From Lasioglossum baleicum (Eukaryota; Arthropoda; Insecta; Hymenoptera; Halictidae): a DNA stretch of 64,000 bases. The notes beneath the pieces are model-generated. The model did not search any database. It worked only from the letters and a program-made list of their open reading frames with translations, and had not been told where the DNA came from. Both the position numbers and the translations under genes were made by a program. Numbering within the stretch: the stretch's first letter is position 1; each line of letters opens with the position of its first letter. The stretch lies in contig NC_134933.1 in assembly GCF_051020765.1 (NCBI RefSeq), positions 2,418,001 to 2,482,000 on the forward strand, in the 5' to 3' direction. Positions 22,001 to 31,428 of this stretch are shown piece by piece.

Positions 22001-22765
22001 TTTAAATACAGCAGAGTTTACAGCATATCAATAGCTCTGGACTATTTCCAAAGCGCAGACAAACCACTGTTAATCTGTTCGGACTCGCTCAGTGCCCTTA
22101 CTTCTCTTAATAGCCTCTTCATAAACACCCGAACTAACTTTCACATAATTGACATCAAACAGAAAATTTTCAACATAGTTTCCGAATCACACAATCCTAA
22201 ACAAGTCTCGCTAATATGGATCCCAGCCCACTGTGGCATAAAGGGAAACGAACAAGCGGACAACCTGGCAAAAGAAGCCACTAAAAAAGCCCCATCCAGT
22301 GTACATAAAATTCCATACACAGACTTTAAATTTACTTTCAAAGAGGAAATGTGGAACGATTTCCAATCTCTCCTCAGAGCCCAGTTTCATAACAAAGGAG
22401 TTTTATACTTTCAAAAATTCTTCAAACCACAAAAGAAACCCTGGTACAAAGAACACGATCTCCCTAGAGACCTCATAGTTAGATTTGGTAGAATGAGAAC
22501 GAACCATGTCAACACTTATGAATCCCTAGCAAGGCTAAAAATAATAGATCACTCCACTTGTGAGTGTCATTACCCAATCCAAGACATTGATCACTTATTA
22601 TGGCACTGTCATCTCCGAGCCAAAAAAAGAAATGTAATGATCTCCAAATTGTCAAAAGATAATTGGAAACCGCCTTTTAAAATAGACACGTTCTTGAAGC
22701 ACATTGACACAAAATCCCTAAACACCATCAACGAATTCTGCATTACAAACAACCTATTCTTCTAA
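19034..22765 (+). CDS. Non-LTR ORF2: endonuclease, reverse transcriptase, RNase H
   Basis: This intact 1243-aa protein nicks target DNA and copies the element RNA. Its N-terminus is an apurinic-like endonuclease (FWNCRSIQNK near 10, CVETWL near 35, VGDFNANHIEWN near 139, GSDHFP near 220). The reverse transcriptase spans about 490-740, with NFRPISL, LDVSAAFD, GLPQGGVLSPLLYN and the catalytic YADD near 655. An RNase H domain follows (FTDGSK near 954, CSDSLSAL, WIPAHCGIKGNEQADNLAKE near 1060-1080). A C-terminal CCHC-like CHYPIQDIDHLLWHC is near 1175. The segment that normally supplies the RNase H Glu reads KYSRVYSISIALD, without an acidic residue at the expected place. RNase H points to the I or a related clade. 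Confidence 0.93.
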   Translation: MLNSLRILFWNCRSIQNKKIEVIHMAKEADMVICVETWLRPGTEFQLAGFHTIRKDRQHRQGGGIAIFIAKYLKYSTFPNLEISDGQTETCCIQITNLSEKTTIAACYRPPSNKIKEATWDTFLQSLKDIGPFIIVGDFNANHIEWNCPKIDVPGRILLQIIDKNEIDIINHNSSSHYEARNGTFNNLDLVLTHGSIGEETTVTQEDDPFGSDHFPLHISINVTKNVYKPKNNRLSSQRTNWEEYTKKMDYHLDTINLAQEISPTEKYNHFVQGMTQAVLESTPKRRSVNAHTHRNPVPWWDQDCDREVRIRKVYFKKWQHQSTTTTWILYKRQVAITKKTLKRKKRESFRNFAANLSHKTSHTYIWNHIKILKNKWTTTRKKEEINSKTLKENLKTATDKLSPPWVPSNPAIQLETTPNTFLDSQFDFTEFNAAIDGSNPNSSPGLDGIDYKMIKNLSNKSRLLLLDIYNEIFTNHSIPEDWNKTQVLFIKKPDNQNFRPISLTSCMCKIMERLINNRLTWWCETEGHIHQTQAGFRKGRSSTDNILNLATYIRSGFAKNNYTITAFLDVSAAFDNVQSNILLKILAKMGVPLNILHFIANWSYCRFAWSPSFQGMRIIYKGLPQGGVLSPLLYNLYVANILQDLPRSIQASQYADDIAIYTRNYMLEKAKTEIEIAFSKVRSNLLALGLDLSAEKTKIVVFNNLKLTAGSTQFQLGVTEKTDVVAAKFLGILFDNRLNFKAHIHSLHSRCLRTINIIKFLRGVWWGAHPDTLIILYKSLIRFRLDYASHIYYPSQQTLITKLESIQARALKLALGLRMSTPTNIVLAESGIPYLQNRASFLGKIHLTKITSNTNHICNHNIQELYHIISKNPSTMVNNTANVLMNCILTVQKISHTCHKDYHFPCIAVPYSVQNFRISCDLTTGLHLQKSPHPNAEFIDHIMTHYPNHLHIFTDGSKVQGGLSTGAAIVCPEKTIGVPININPTASVFKYSRVYSISIALDYFQSADKPLLICSDSLSALTSLNSLFINTRTNFHIIDIKQKIFNIVSESHNPKQVSLIWIPAHCGIKGNEQADNLAKEATKKAPSSVHKIPYTDFKFTFKEEMWNDFQSLLRAQFHNKGVLYFQKFFKPQKKPWYKEHDLPRDLIVRFGRMRTNHVNTYESLARLKIIDHSTCECHYPIQDIDHLLWHCHLRAKKRNVMISKLSKDNWKPPFKIDTFLKHIDTKSLNTINEFCITNNLFF

Positions 22766-23100
22766 ATTCCCTAGATTAAGAAGAGGGGAATAATTATAAA
22801 TTCAAAAGAACAGTTATTAGAATAAGAAATGTTAATAGAATAAGATGGAATTAAAACAGTCACTAGATTAAGGACAGTCACTAGAATAAGTACATTTACT
22901 AGTTTAAGAAAGAGGGTAATATACAAGTGCAATAAAACCGGTTAAAGAGACGAAGATTATAGAGAGCGTAGATAATAAGAATAAACTTCTATTAGTACTG
23001 TAAGTATAGATAAGAGTCATGTATAAGAGTTATGTACCTGTATATTTTCAGCTTATGGGCCAAGATTGACCTAAAGCTTAAATAAGAAAAAAAAAAAAAA

Positions 23101-26100
23101 AATGAAAACAAAATATACGCGTTTAGTATTAAGAATGCGGACAACCGAGGTAATATCCAAAATTTACGTAATTATTGGCTATTCGATAGCGGTGCGACCA
23201 ATCATATGGTAAATGATTTGAAATGGTTTAACGATATTAATTTTCAGCATGGAGAACTCCACCAAGCTGGGGAGAACTCAATACTATGTTATGAGGGAAT
23301 AGGTACCGTCGGTATTAAAGTAAGACATGAGAACAAAGATGTAATAATAATGATCAAGGACGTCCTATTTGTACCTAAGCTAAGAGAAAACCTGTTGTCA
23401 ACGACTGTACTGACGTCCAGAGGATACACACTCGTACAAGGTGAAAACAAAATAATTATTTACGACAGAGAGGGCAATACGGTAGTAACCGGTGAACTTT
23501 ACAATAAACACATTAGATTCTTAGCAGAACCGTACGGCGATAAACGCGATAATTACGAATCATACAACGTAGAGAAAATTGAAACTAATTCCGAAACTTG
23601 GCATAAACGATTAGGACATATTAATAAAGAGTATCTATCGAGAATGCGTAATGAAAACTTAGCGACTGGTATAGAGGTAACTTGCTTTGACAAAGAATTC
23701 GATTGCGCTACTTGTAACATTGGAAAAATAAGTAAAACTCCTCATAAAACAATAACGAGAGCTCAAAGCAAGGTACCACTAGAATTAATTCATTGCGATG
23801 TATGCGGGCCTTTGCCAACTCCGTCATTAAGCGGATCGCGATACATGTTAGTATTTGTAGACGATTACTCCGGAATGTATTTCACATACTTCTTAAAGCA
23901 TAAAAGTGAAACATTCGAAAAATTAGCCACATTTAAAGAAAAATACGAGAATTTGTTGAATAGAAAAATTAAAAGAGTTAGAACGGATAACGGGGGTGAA
24001 TTCGTGAATCGCAATTGGCAAGAATTCTTAGAAAAGAGCGGAATAACGCATGAAAAAACTATTCCATATAATCCCGAGAGTAATGGCAAAGTAGAAAGGG
24101 CCAACAGAACAATATTAGAACGCACGAAAATGTTATTGCATAGTAGTTCTTTACCGCCAAAATGCTGGGCTGAGGCTGCAGCCTGCAGCTGTCATGTAAG
24201 TAATCTCACTCCGCGGAAAAATAAAACGAAGACACCATTTGAACTGTTCTTCGGAGTAAAACCGAATGTGAATTATTTACGAGTTTTCGGATGCGTAACA
24301 TATTATTATATTCCGAAAGAAAAGAGAACTAAGCTGGATCTACCAGATAGAATAGGTATTTTTGTAGGCTATTCCCGGGAAAGACGCGGATACAGGATAT
24401 ATGATCCGAATACAAAGAAAATAGTAGAAGAAAGGTCAGTAAAGTTTAATGAGAAAGAGTCGGGAAGGAAATTTATTGAAGGTAATGAAAATTATAAAGA
24501 GATATACGATTTAGAGTATCCTACTACGTTAACATACGAAAAAGAAACGTCCGATAGTAACGAAAATGAATCCAATTGTGAAATTGACAATTGCGATAGA
24601 GAAAGAAACGATAACTCACATCAACAAGTAGAGCCAGTTAGGAACAATGAGGAAAATGTCGAAAATATAGGAACTCCACGACAACGAGGTAGACCTCCGG
24701 GTTCAACCCGTGAGGCAGTAGAGTTTAAAAGCATATTACATAGAATAGAAGATGTAGAAAGAAATGAGCGAGAAGGATCGCGTAGGTCAGAACGAATTAG
24801 AAACAAAGATCAGGTTAATTTGATATGTAGTAATGAAATACCATCTAACTATTTAGAAGCAACGACAAGCACAAAATGGCAAAATTGGAAAGATGCTATG
24901 GAAAATGAATTACAATCTATTGAAAAGCATTCAGTTTGGGAAGTGGTCGATAAACCAATTGATAGTAAACTCGTTAAAAGCAAATGGGTTTTTACTGTAA
25001 AGGACGATAAGGAACAAAATAGTATTAAATATAAGGCGCGATTAGTTGCGGCAGGCTATAATAAAATAAAAAGAAAGGATTACGATGAATCATATGCACC
25101 AGTCGTATCCATAGAGGCATGGCGATTGTTAATGCTAATAGGCGTAAAGTTACATTGGAAATTTAAATTCTTTGATGTCAAAACAGCATATCTATATGGT
25201 GAAATTAACGAAAAAGTTTTTCTTACATTACCTCCAGGATTCGAAAAATATTATGGTGAAAATAAAGTTCTAAAACTTAGAAAAAGTATATACGGACTAC
25301 CACAGTCCGGGCGTAATTGGTATTTAAAGCTTAAAAATACTCTAACAGGTATCGGCTTTAAACAGTTAGCATCAGAAAATTCTATTTTTATATTGGTCGA
25401 AGGGCGGAACTTAATTGTAATTGCAGCTTATGTTGATGATCTTACAATTCTATATGGGAACACGGATCTATTTAATAAAATAATATCGCTAATTAAAGAG
25501 ACTTTCGAACTGGTTGAAACTACAAATGCTAACACGTTTCTGAGTATTAAAATTAAGAGATTCAAAACGGGTATAGGATTATCGCAAGCGGAATATATTG
25601 AGAAATTGTTATGTAAACATAATATGTATGAATGCAATGCGGTAACAACGCCAATAGTACCAGGCGAGGATAAAAATTGTGAAACGTCAACGGACGTAAT
25701 CAATCAAGAATTGTACCAAGAAATAATCGGCGGATTACTTTATATAGCAAATCGAACTAGGCCAGATATTGCATTCGTAGTATCGTATTTGTCACAATTC
25801 AATCATCGACCGGAAACGAGACATTTGTTATTAACTAAAAGAGTACTAAGGTATTTGCGAGGTACGAAAGATAAAATTCTCTATTATAGCGATGAGCATG
25901 GTAATTTAGAAGCCTACTCGGATGCAAGTTGGGGAAATGCGGAAGGCGGTAAATCCTTCTCAGGGGGAGCAATATTCATAGGAGAGTCACTAGTTATGTG
26001 GCGATGTAATAAACAAAAGTGTGTTGGACTTTCCACATGTACAGCAGAATTATTTGCGTGCGCTGAAATAGTAAAAGATACTCCTTGGATTATTAACGTA

Positions 26101-26400
26101 TTAGCCGAAATGAATTTAGAAATATTCTGTCCAAAACCCACAATCATGTATTGCGATAACACAGCAGCTATTGAATGGATGAAAAATGCTCGTTCTTCCA
26201 ACAAAACTAGACATGTAAATTTAAAGTTTCACTTCGTGCGAGATGAAATCGAAAAGGGTAAACTAAACGTTAGATATATTGATACGAGATACATGATTGC
26301 GGATTTTCTCACAAAAGCGGTGACACGAGAGAAACTTTTATGGTCTTTAAGTAAAATTAAATTAATGGATTACGACGAGATTAGTCCAGATAAAAATTGA
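23101..26400 (+). CDS. Copia pol: protease, integrase, reverse transcriptase, RNase H
   Basis: The frame continues the gag frame across the non-LTR insertion; the first ATG in it is 23206, inside the protease motif, so it is not a true start. Domains in order: protease FDSGATNHM at 23180-23208; GAG-pre-integrase WHKRLGHINKEY with CATCNIGK; integrase core (HCDVCGPLP, RTDNGGEFVN, PYNPESNGKVERANRT, giving D-D-E); reverse transcriptase (WVFTVKDD, YAPVVS, FFDVKTAYLYGEI, IYGLPQSGRNW, AAYVDDL); RNase H (AYSDASWG, STCTAELFA, CDNTAAIEW). No internal stop or frameshift occurs. The Asp and Glu residues needed for activity are visible. It ends 30 bp before the right LTR. Confidence 0.95.
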   Translation, partial: NENKIYAFSIKNADNRGNIQNLRNYWLFDSGATNHMVNDLKWFNDINFQHGELHQAGENSILCYEGIGTVGIKVRHENKDVIIMIKDVLFVPKLRENLLSTTVLTSRGYTLVQGENKIIIYDREGNTVVTGELYNKHIRFLAEPYGDKRDNYESYNVEKIETNSETWHKRLGHINKEYLSRMRNENLATGIEVTCFDKEFDCATCNIGKISKTPHKTITRAQSKVPLELIHCDVCGPLPTPSLSGSRYMLVFVDDYSGMYFTYFLKHKSETFEKLATFKEKYENLLNRKIKRVRTDNGGEFVNRNWQEFLEKSGITHEKTIPYNPESNGKVERANRTILERTKMLLHSSSLPPKCWAEAAACSCHVSNLTPRKNKTKTPFELFFGVKPNVNYLRVFGCVTYYYIPKEKRTKLDLPDRIGIFVGYSRERRGYRIYDPNTKKIVEERSVKFNEKESGRKFIEGNENYKEIYDLEYPTTLTYEKETSDSNENESNCEIDNCDRERNDNSHQQVEPVRNNEENVENIGTPRQRGRPPGSTREAVEFKSILHRIEDVERNEREGSRRSERIRNKDQVNLICSNEIPSNYLEATTSTKWQNWKDAMENELQSIEKHSVWEVVDKPIDSKLVKSKWVFTVKDDKEQNSIKYKARLVAAGYNKIKRKDYDESYAPVVSIEAWRLLMLIGVKLHWKFKFFDVKTAYLYGEINEKVFLTLPPGFEKYYGENKVLKLRKSIYGLPQSGRNWYLKLKNTLTGIGFKQLASENSIFILVEGRNLIVIAAYVDDLTILYGNTDLFNKIISLIKETFELVETTNANTFLSIKIKRFKTGIGLSQAEYIEKLLCKHNMYECNAVTTPIVPGEDKNCETSTDVINQELYQEIIGGLLYIANRTRPDIAFVVSYLSQFNHRPETRHLLLTKRVLRYLRGTKDKILYYSDEHGNLEAYSDASWGNAEGGKSFSGGAIFIGESLVMWRCNKQKCVGLSTCTAELFACAEIVKDTPWIINVLAEMNLEIFCPKPTIMYCDNTAAIEWMKNARSSNKTRHVNLKFHFVRDEIEKGKLNVRYIDTRYMIADFLTKAVTREKLLWSLSKIKLMDYDEISPDKN

Positions 26401-26430
26401 TGTAAAACTACGTTGCTCATAGGGGGAGAT

Positions 26431-26653
26431 TGTAGGGAATTACATGTATAGACAACACGTAATGTATAGTAATAATGAGCGCCGTAGTTAGAGTGGGGAT
26501 TACCGGCATCCAGAACGATTCCGCAGTCGCTCCGAAGTCGTTAAAGAGTATACAGTGTTCGTCATAGGTATTCACAAGTTACAAAGACAATTATATTACT
26601 TTGTCAATTATATTATATATTAATAAATATTCTATACCATATTAATTACAACA
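26431..26653 (+). repeat. Copia 3' LTR
   Basis: Reads the same as the left LTR throughout and is followed by the TATTC target duplication. The purine-rich AGGGGGAGAT just before it should prime plus-strand synthesis. Confidence 0.95.
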
Positions 26654-26658
26654 TATTC

Positions 26659-27317
26659 TCGTCATATAAATGGTTCATGAAGTTTGAATGTGAAGTTTTT
26701 AATACGACCGCTGATGTAGTCAAACTTAAATTCGATTGTAATATTTGTGACGTGCGATCAAGCGTAGAGAAATTTTTAAATGAACATTAAAAAATAAGAG
26801 AAGTAAAACGCATTGAAAAAGTGATAACTTTTTTTTCCGCAACTCTATAGACGTGATATGTGTATGATAAGCAGGTCTGCTGTGAACCTCTTTGATAAGC
26901 TTATTGTAAGAGATGTCATCATAATTGTAATAGAATAATTCAAATAACAGAACTATTTATTTAATATAAACGCTATTACATTGAACGGGGCCTTGCCGTA
27001 AATAGATACGTGCTTAAAATTATGCGTCGTTTGTTTCGAGAATGCTATGCAACGAACATCGTATTTTCTTGTTTAACGAGAAGAGACACATGGCAATCGT
27101 AGATAGTCGGTCGTAACGCCGTGATTTTTGTATAATATAAAGAAGATATCGAAGAAGCGCAGATAGAAATTATATTTTCTTGGTGCTCCTTTTTATCTTT
27201 TCTCTGTGAGTATGACTTATAGCTACCTACTTATTATTTTTTCTTAAAACACACAGTAAGTTGTAAGTTTAAAAAACACTAAATATTTTTAGATATTTAC
27301 ATCTCTTGCATTTTGCA
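26659..27317. other. Non-coding 5' region of the nested hAT element
   Basis: AT-rich sequence between the Copia insertion and the transposase pseudogene. I see no ORF of note; it is probably leader or promoter of the hAT element. Confidence 0.5.
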
Positions 27318-28980
27318 ATGTCGAAAAAGTCAGCACAGTTTTTGAACATTTTACAATTACAACTGATGAGAAATATTATCAGTGTCAATGTATTGTAGAA
27401 GACGATGACGGTAGAAGATTATGCGAAACAAAAATTAGTAATTTTTCAACTTGCGGGGGAAAAATGCACCAACAAGGGCATCAAATTTAAAAAGACATTT
27501 ACAGCGTTTCCATCTTAGAGTATTAGAAGAAGTAAATAGAGAAGATACATATACATATATACGTACTCAGTCATCTGTAGAAAAGATAAAATATTTAGTA
27601 CCAGGCAAGCACAAATATCCCAATTCTTTATTTCTGATAAAGTAACAGTAACAATGACCCCGGAAAAGTTGAAAGATCTCATAATTGAAATGGTGGTGCA
27701 AAATAGTGTGCCTGTAACCTTTTTTCACAACCTGCCTTTGTAGGCTTAAACGGCGAAATGGCTAGAAAACTAGGAGTTTGCCTAGAAAAAGAAAGCATCA
27801 GAAAATTGATAATAGAAGCGGCTAGATACAAGAAGGAAGAACTTCGGGAAAGTCTAAAAGATCGTTTGATATTTATTAAAATGGATGCATGCACGCGCCA
27901 CAGAGTCAATTATTTTGCGAGTAATGTTTGCTTTGTTGATGAAAATAATAAGATTCTAATTCGAACAATTGGAATAAAAGATACTGAGGCACATCACACG
28001 AGCGAATATCTTCAGAAATTGGTACAAAAAGTATTAGATGATTTTAATATTAAGATGGAAAATATTTTCTGTATAGTGACAGATAATGCTTCCAACATGT
28101 TAAGTATAACAGAAAAAATGAATAAAGTTAATGACGAAAATGCAATTGTAAGAAATAACTTGCAAGCAAACCAAACGATAGAAAGCAATGGTCATTTAGA
28201 TGATATTGTTGAAGAAGCGTCCGAGATATTCCGAATTGAATATATGCGATGTGCCGTTCATACATTACAATTAGCGATACGAGATCGATTAAAAAATCAA
28301 CACGCAGCTACTCTCATCGGAAAACTAAGACAAGTGGCTGTTGCAAGCAGAACCCCTAAAATTGATGCAATACTTAAAAGACGTGCTAGCAAAGAGGTAT
28401 TATTCTAGACCAAGCTACACGTTGGGGGAACACTTATTTAATGATTAAGCGTTTGATTGAATTAAAAGCCTTTATTGAAGATCTCGATAGTCAATGTGTT
28501 TCGTTAACTGAAGAACAATGGAAACAAACAGCAAAACTAGAAAAGGTTCTGTCATATCCCTATATTGTCACCTTAACGCTGCAAGCTGAAGATTTGATGC
28601 CCGGAAAATTTTTACTGGAGTGGAAAAACTTGATGCATCAGTTAAACCAAACTGTTTATAAATAAATAAACCAAACTTTAAATTCAATAGATGAACCAGT
28701 AGACATTGAAAAAATCAAATTTCGGCAAGTATTTTATGATGGCTTGAAGAAAATGGAAAAATATGACCGCTTATCAAAACCTAAGTGTGGAAGAAGCTAT
28801 CGCTATTTGTCCTGAAATTATTCGCGACGCAGCTAGAATTGTAACGGCAATGCCTCCGACACAAGTCAGTGTTGAAAGATTATTTTTTTTCAGCATTAAA
28901 AATAATTAAAACGGATTTAAGAGCATCTATGAAAGAGGATTTGATTGAAGCCATTATTTTCCCTAGAGCTATATTATAAA
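27318..28980 (+). pseudogene. Decayed hAT transposase (BED finger, frameshifted)
   Basis: Pieces in several frames together resemble a ZBED-type hAT transposase. A BED-finger region (KYYQCQCIVEDDDG, then RASNLKRHLQRFH) lies at 27368-27510. The core is the longest open piece (27758-28408) with FIKMDACTRHRVNYF, FCIVTDNASNM and MRCAVHTLQLAIRD. Another piece (28441-28665) follows, and the dimerisation region near 28860-28970 shows PTQVSVERLFF and LRASMKEDLIEAIIF. Frameshifts lie near 27340, 27455, 27650, after 28408 and in the T-run near 28890. It cannot make an intact transposase. The matching terminal repeats at 16687 and 29439 assign it to the surrounding element. Confidence 0.85.
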
Positions 28981-29447
28981 AAAATTGATTAAAAATGTCA
29001 TTTTGTTCTTATAGAATTCCTATAGAATTATTTAAAAGAAACTTTGTATTAATGGTATATCATTTGTCTTGTTTTGTTATGATTCATTTATTTTAAATTA
29101 GAAATGCTAGAATGACAAAATGACAACATAATCTGTTTTATTTATTTGCCTTCACTACTACCATAACTTATTTACCATAACTGTTTCTTCTCTACATAGC
29201 ACCGAGGTATATACATATACAATACGTCTGTACTGTAGATCTAATGTTAGCAATTGTATACATAAATCTATTAATGATTTATAAACAAAAGAGTCGGAGT
29301 TGGAGTCGGAATCGACATATTTTTTCCGACTCCGACTCCGACTCCGGGGGTCGATATACATATAGCTTTTTCTTACTCCGGCTTCGATTCCAGTCATCAA
29401 CAATTACTCCCAAACTCCGACTCCGACTCCGAAGCCCTGGTGTTAGG

Positions 29448-29490
29448 GTTGTCGGTGAAGCTCCGTTAGAGTCCTGGAATCAAAAAGGGA
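29448..29490 (-). other. 5' half of the split exon-like unit
   Basis: Read on minus, a polypyrimidine stretch and TGATTCCAG acceptor-like site precede a segment translating DSNGASPTT. It is cut at the hAT target duplication and resumes at 16686. See the related unit at 29591-29658. Confidence 0.5.
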
Positions 29491-29590
29491 AACAAGTTAT
29501 TAAATAATCTTCTATTTAAGATGCTGAAAAGAAAATATATACATACATAAAATGTAATATAATATGTATTGAAAATATACAGGTACTCAC

Positions 29591-29658
29591 ACATCCTCTC
29601 CTGCTTGAAGAAAGCATTGAAGCTGTGTTATGGTTGACGGTGAAGCTCCGTTAGAATC
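29591..29658 (-). other. Exon-like unit with splice-type borders
   Basis: On minus, an acceptor-like TTATTCCAG leads into a segment encoding DSNGASPSTITQLQCFLQAG, followed by a donor-like GTGTGAGTACCT. It is about 80% like the unit at 29474/16686. A third, more diverged unit at about 29970-30088 has a TTCCAG acceptor and a GTGAGTACCT donor. Repeated acceptor-segment-donor modules suggest duplicated alternative exons, coding or untranslated. I do not recognise the gene. Confidence 0.45.
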
Positions 29659-29750
29659 CTGGAATAAAAAAGGAAACAAGGTATTAAAAAATCTTTGTAA
29701 AATTCCAACGGGATATATTGAGTCCATTTGATTTTTTTGACAGAAAATAT

Positions 29751-29880
29751 ATATGTTACGGTAAATGTGATTAATCCGGTGATTATGCATAATAATATAA
29801 TCGGTTAGTATATATAATCACCACTAAGGTTGCCGGTTATTATACATAATCACCAATTTATTACATTTACCGTAACATAT
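29751..29880. mobile_element. Small palindromic MITE
   Basis: ATATGTTACGGTAAATGT and its complement bound a 130-bp inverted repeat with a short TATATA-containing centre. AGAAAATAT occurs on both sides. It lies in the presumed intron between exon-like units. Non-coding; superfamily uncertain. Confidence 0.65.
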
Positions 29881-29969
29881 ACATATAGAAAATATAGTAT
29901 ACATAATATGAATAAAATATAACAACTTGTGTAGAGAGAGGCTGAAGAATATATGTAGGTACTCACGCT

Positions 29970-30088
29970 CACGTCCTTTCCTCCTTGAAGAAATTACGAC
30001 ACGCGGCGAGGCGCTGCGGCACGCTTTCGATTATCGAAAGATCTCATGATCGATCTCTTTCGATCGGTTGATTTCTCTCCGCTCGGAA
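29970..30088 (-). other. Third exon-like unit, more diverged
   Basis: On minus, TTCTATTCCAG precedes ATTCCGAGCGGAGAG, related to GATTCTAACGGAGC in the other units. The segment ends CTTCAAGGAGGAAAGGAC followed by GTGAGTACCT. One frame stays open nearly to the donor but ends in a stop, so it may be untranslated or terminal. Confidence 0.4.
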
Positions 30089-31235
30089 TCTGGAATAGAA
30101 AGAGCAAATTTATTAATTACAATAGACGAACAATCAAAAACTAAATCACAATTAATAATAAATAAATAATTCAAGTTGATCAGAAAATAATAACCTTCGC
30201 CGTAAACGGACTCGTAATCCAACAAGTATTTGCCGCGACAACCGATATATTAAACACGATAGTTTTCGTACGGCAATTTATTCATGAAGTGTTCGCGATT
30301 TCGATATTCGAACGGCTAGCAACACGAACTCGGTACGGTATGTTTACATGAGACTTGTCCGGACGCGGTGACTCCCGATACATACTCCCTAGCCGAGACG
30401 CGTGTTATGGAAATTACAAATACAAGTGGCCCGAATTCTTACGTTTTTGCCATGACTGTGACCGTGATCTACAACAACTTTTAACTTATCTACTTACAAC
30501 GACTTTTAACGACAACGACTTTATTCATTAAAATATTAACATCATTTGACAACAACGTATAAACCGACCATGTCTAATTCTTCTTATACATATACACCAC
30601 TGTGCGAAAGAAACAAGCACTCAGTATAATTATAAGATGTAATGACAAATAATATCTTTATATAGAAATTGTATTGTACAATGATTGATTTATTGCATTT
30701 AAAGTATTAGATAATCCGCAATAACACATATATTCTCAGAACTATTCAATTAAACAGCGGAATCCTTTTTCTACTAAATATGGCCGGGTGCTTCATTCTT
30801 TTGCACAGCAGTGTATATGTATATAATGTAATAAGAATATTTTTATACGACAGTGAAAGGATACAAGTGTAGAATAGTTAAAGAAAAAGATGTCTATACT
30901 TACGTTGTCGGTAAAATCCCGAATCGGCCATGATCCGGAAATGATGAAACACCAGTTAACACCACTACAACCGCGACAACCGCGACAACCGCCCGATAAG
31001 AAAGCCAGCGTGACAGTGCCCCGATTTTCGGTAACGCGAAGCGTCGATCAGCGTCGATCCTATTTCCCCCCGCCGCCTTATTCACGACTTATCCTAAATG
31101 GCGCGCTTCACGCGCGAATCCTAACGGACAGGACCGTATCCGTGAGTAGTCCTCAGGCCTCTGACGACCCACAATGGTTCAGAATCGCCAAAAACATGGG
31201 CAAAAGACTATTTTTCAACTTTCTCAAAAATGAAT
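30089..31235. other. No firm gene; possible minus-strand exon at its right end
   Basis: AT-rich sequence to about 30890. On minus, a strong donor-like GTAAGTATAG lies at about 30893-30902, preceded by a frame (to about 31085) encoding a hydrophobic AVVAVVAVVVVLTG stretch. That frame has no ATG and stops lie just upstream, so it could be an untranslated exon of the same transcript as the exon-like units, or chance. Confidence 0.3.
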
Positions 31236-31428
31236 GAAGGGCCGTAGCCGATTAAGATGGTCAAAACTGCCCTTAGAGGTTTTTCAATGGCTATTGAACC
31301 ATTCAAAAACTGACCAAGAAAACCCCCTCTGGGCCTAATCAATTAAAATGGTCAAAACAGCCATTAGAGTTTTTGCAATTACTATTGAACCATTCGAAAG
31401 CTGAACAAGAAAAACCCCTCTGAGTAAA
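31236..31428. repeat. Diverged tandem duplication of about 97 bp
   Basis: Two adjacent copies share ATGGTCAAAACNGCC, CTATTGAACCATTC and AACCCCNTCTG in the same order at about 85% identity by eye. No coding role is visible. Confidence 0.7.

Larger units (their letters stand above)
18438..23098 (+). mobile_element. 5'-truncated non-LTR retrotransposon (I/Jockey-like with RNase H)
   Basis: It is inserted in the Copia gag-pol frame, with a target duplication of about 14 bp, AAAATGAAAACAAA (18424-18437 and 23099-23112), and ends in a poly(A) tract. The left end begins inside ORF1 at a zinc-knuckle-like CAHCKEAHQTLHPSC, so the 5' part was lost on insertion, as is usual in target-primed reverse transcription. 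A full-length ORF2 remains. The 3' untranslated part (22766-23080) has diverged GTCACTAGAATAAG repeats. Confidence 0.93.
17244..26653 (+). mobile_element. Copia LTR retrotransposon, nearly complete, interrupted by a non-LTR element
   Basis: Two 223-bp LTRs (17244-17466 and 26431-26653) show no difference on reading. TATTC target duplications flank them (17239-17243 and 26654-26658). The primer-binding region TGGTAGCAGAGCG follows the left LTR, matching the internal initiator-tRNA-Met site used by Copia elements. A purine tract AGGGGGAGAT precedes the right LTR. Gag and pol share one frame, interrupted by two nonsense codons in gag and by the non-LTR insertion at 18438. Matching LTRs imply recent insertion. 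Confidence 0.95.
16687..29439 (+). mobile_element. hAT element carrying a nested Copia and non-LTR element
   Basis: It starts CAGGGCTTCGGAGTCGG and ends with its complement, flanked by a perfect 8-bp duplication GTGTTAGG (16679-16686 and 29440-29447). Both ends are lined with CCGACT hexamer arrays (16725-16840 and 29290-29432). Removing the Copia insertion (17244-26653 plus one TATTC) leaves about 3.3 kb. The transposase (27318-28980) is frameshifted, so this is the oldest layer and is now immobile by itself. The left arm holds a minus ORF (about 16987-17243) I do not recognise. Confidence 0.9.
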
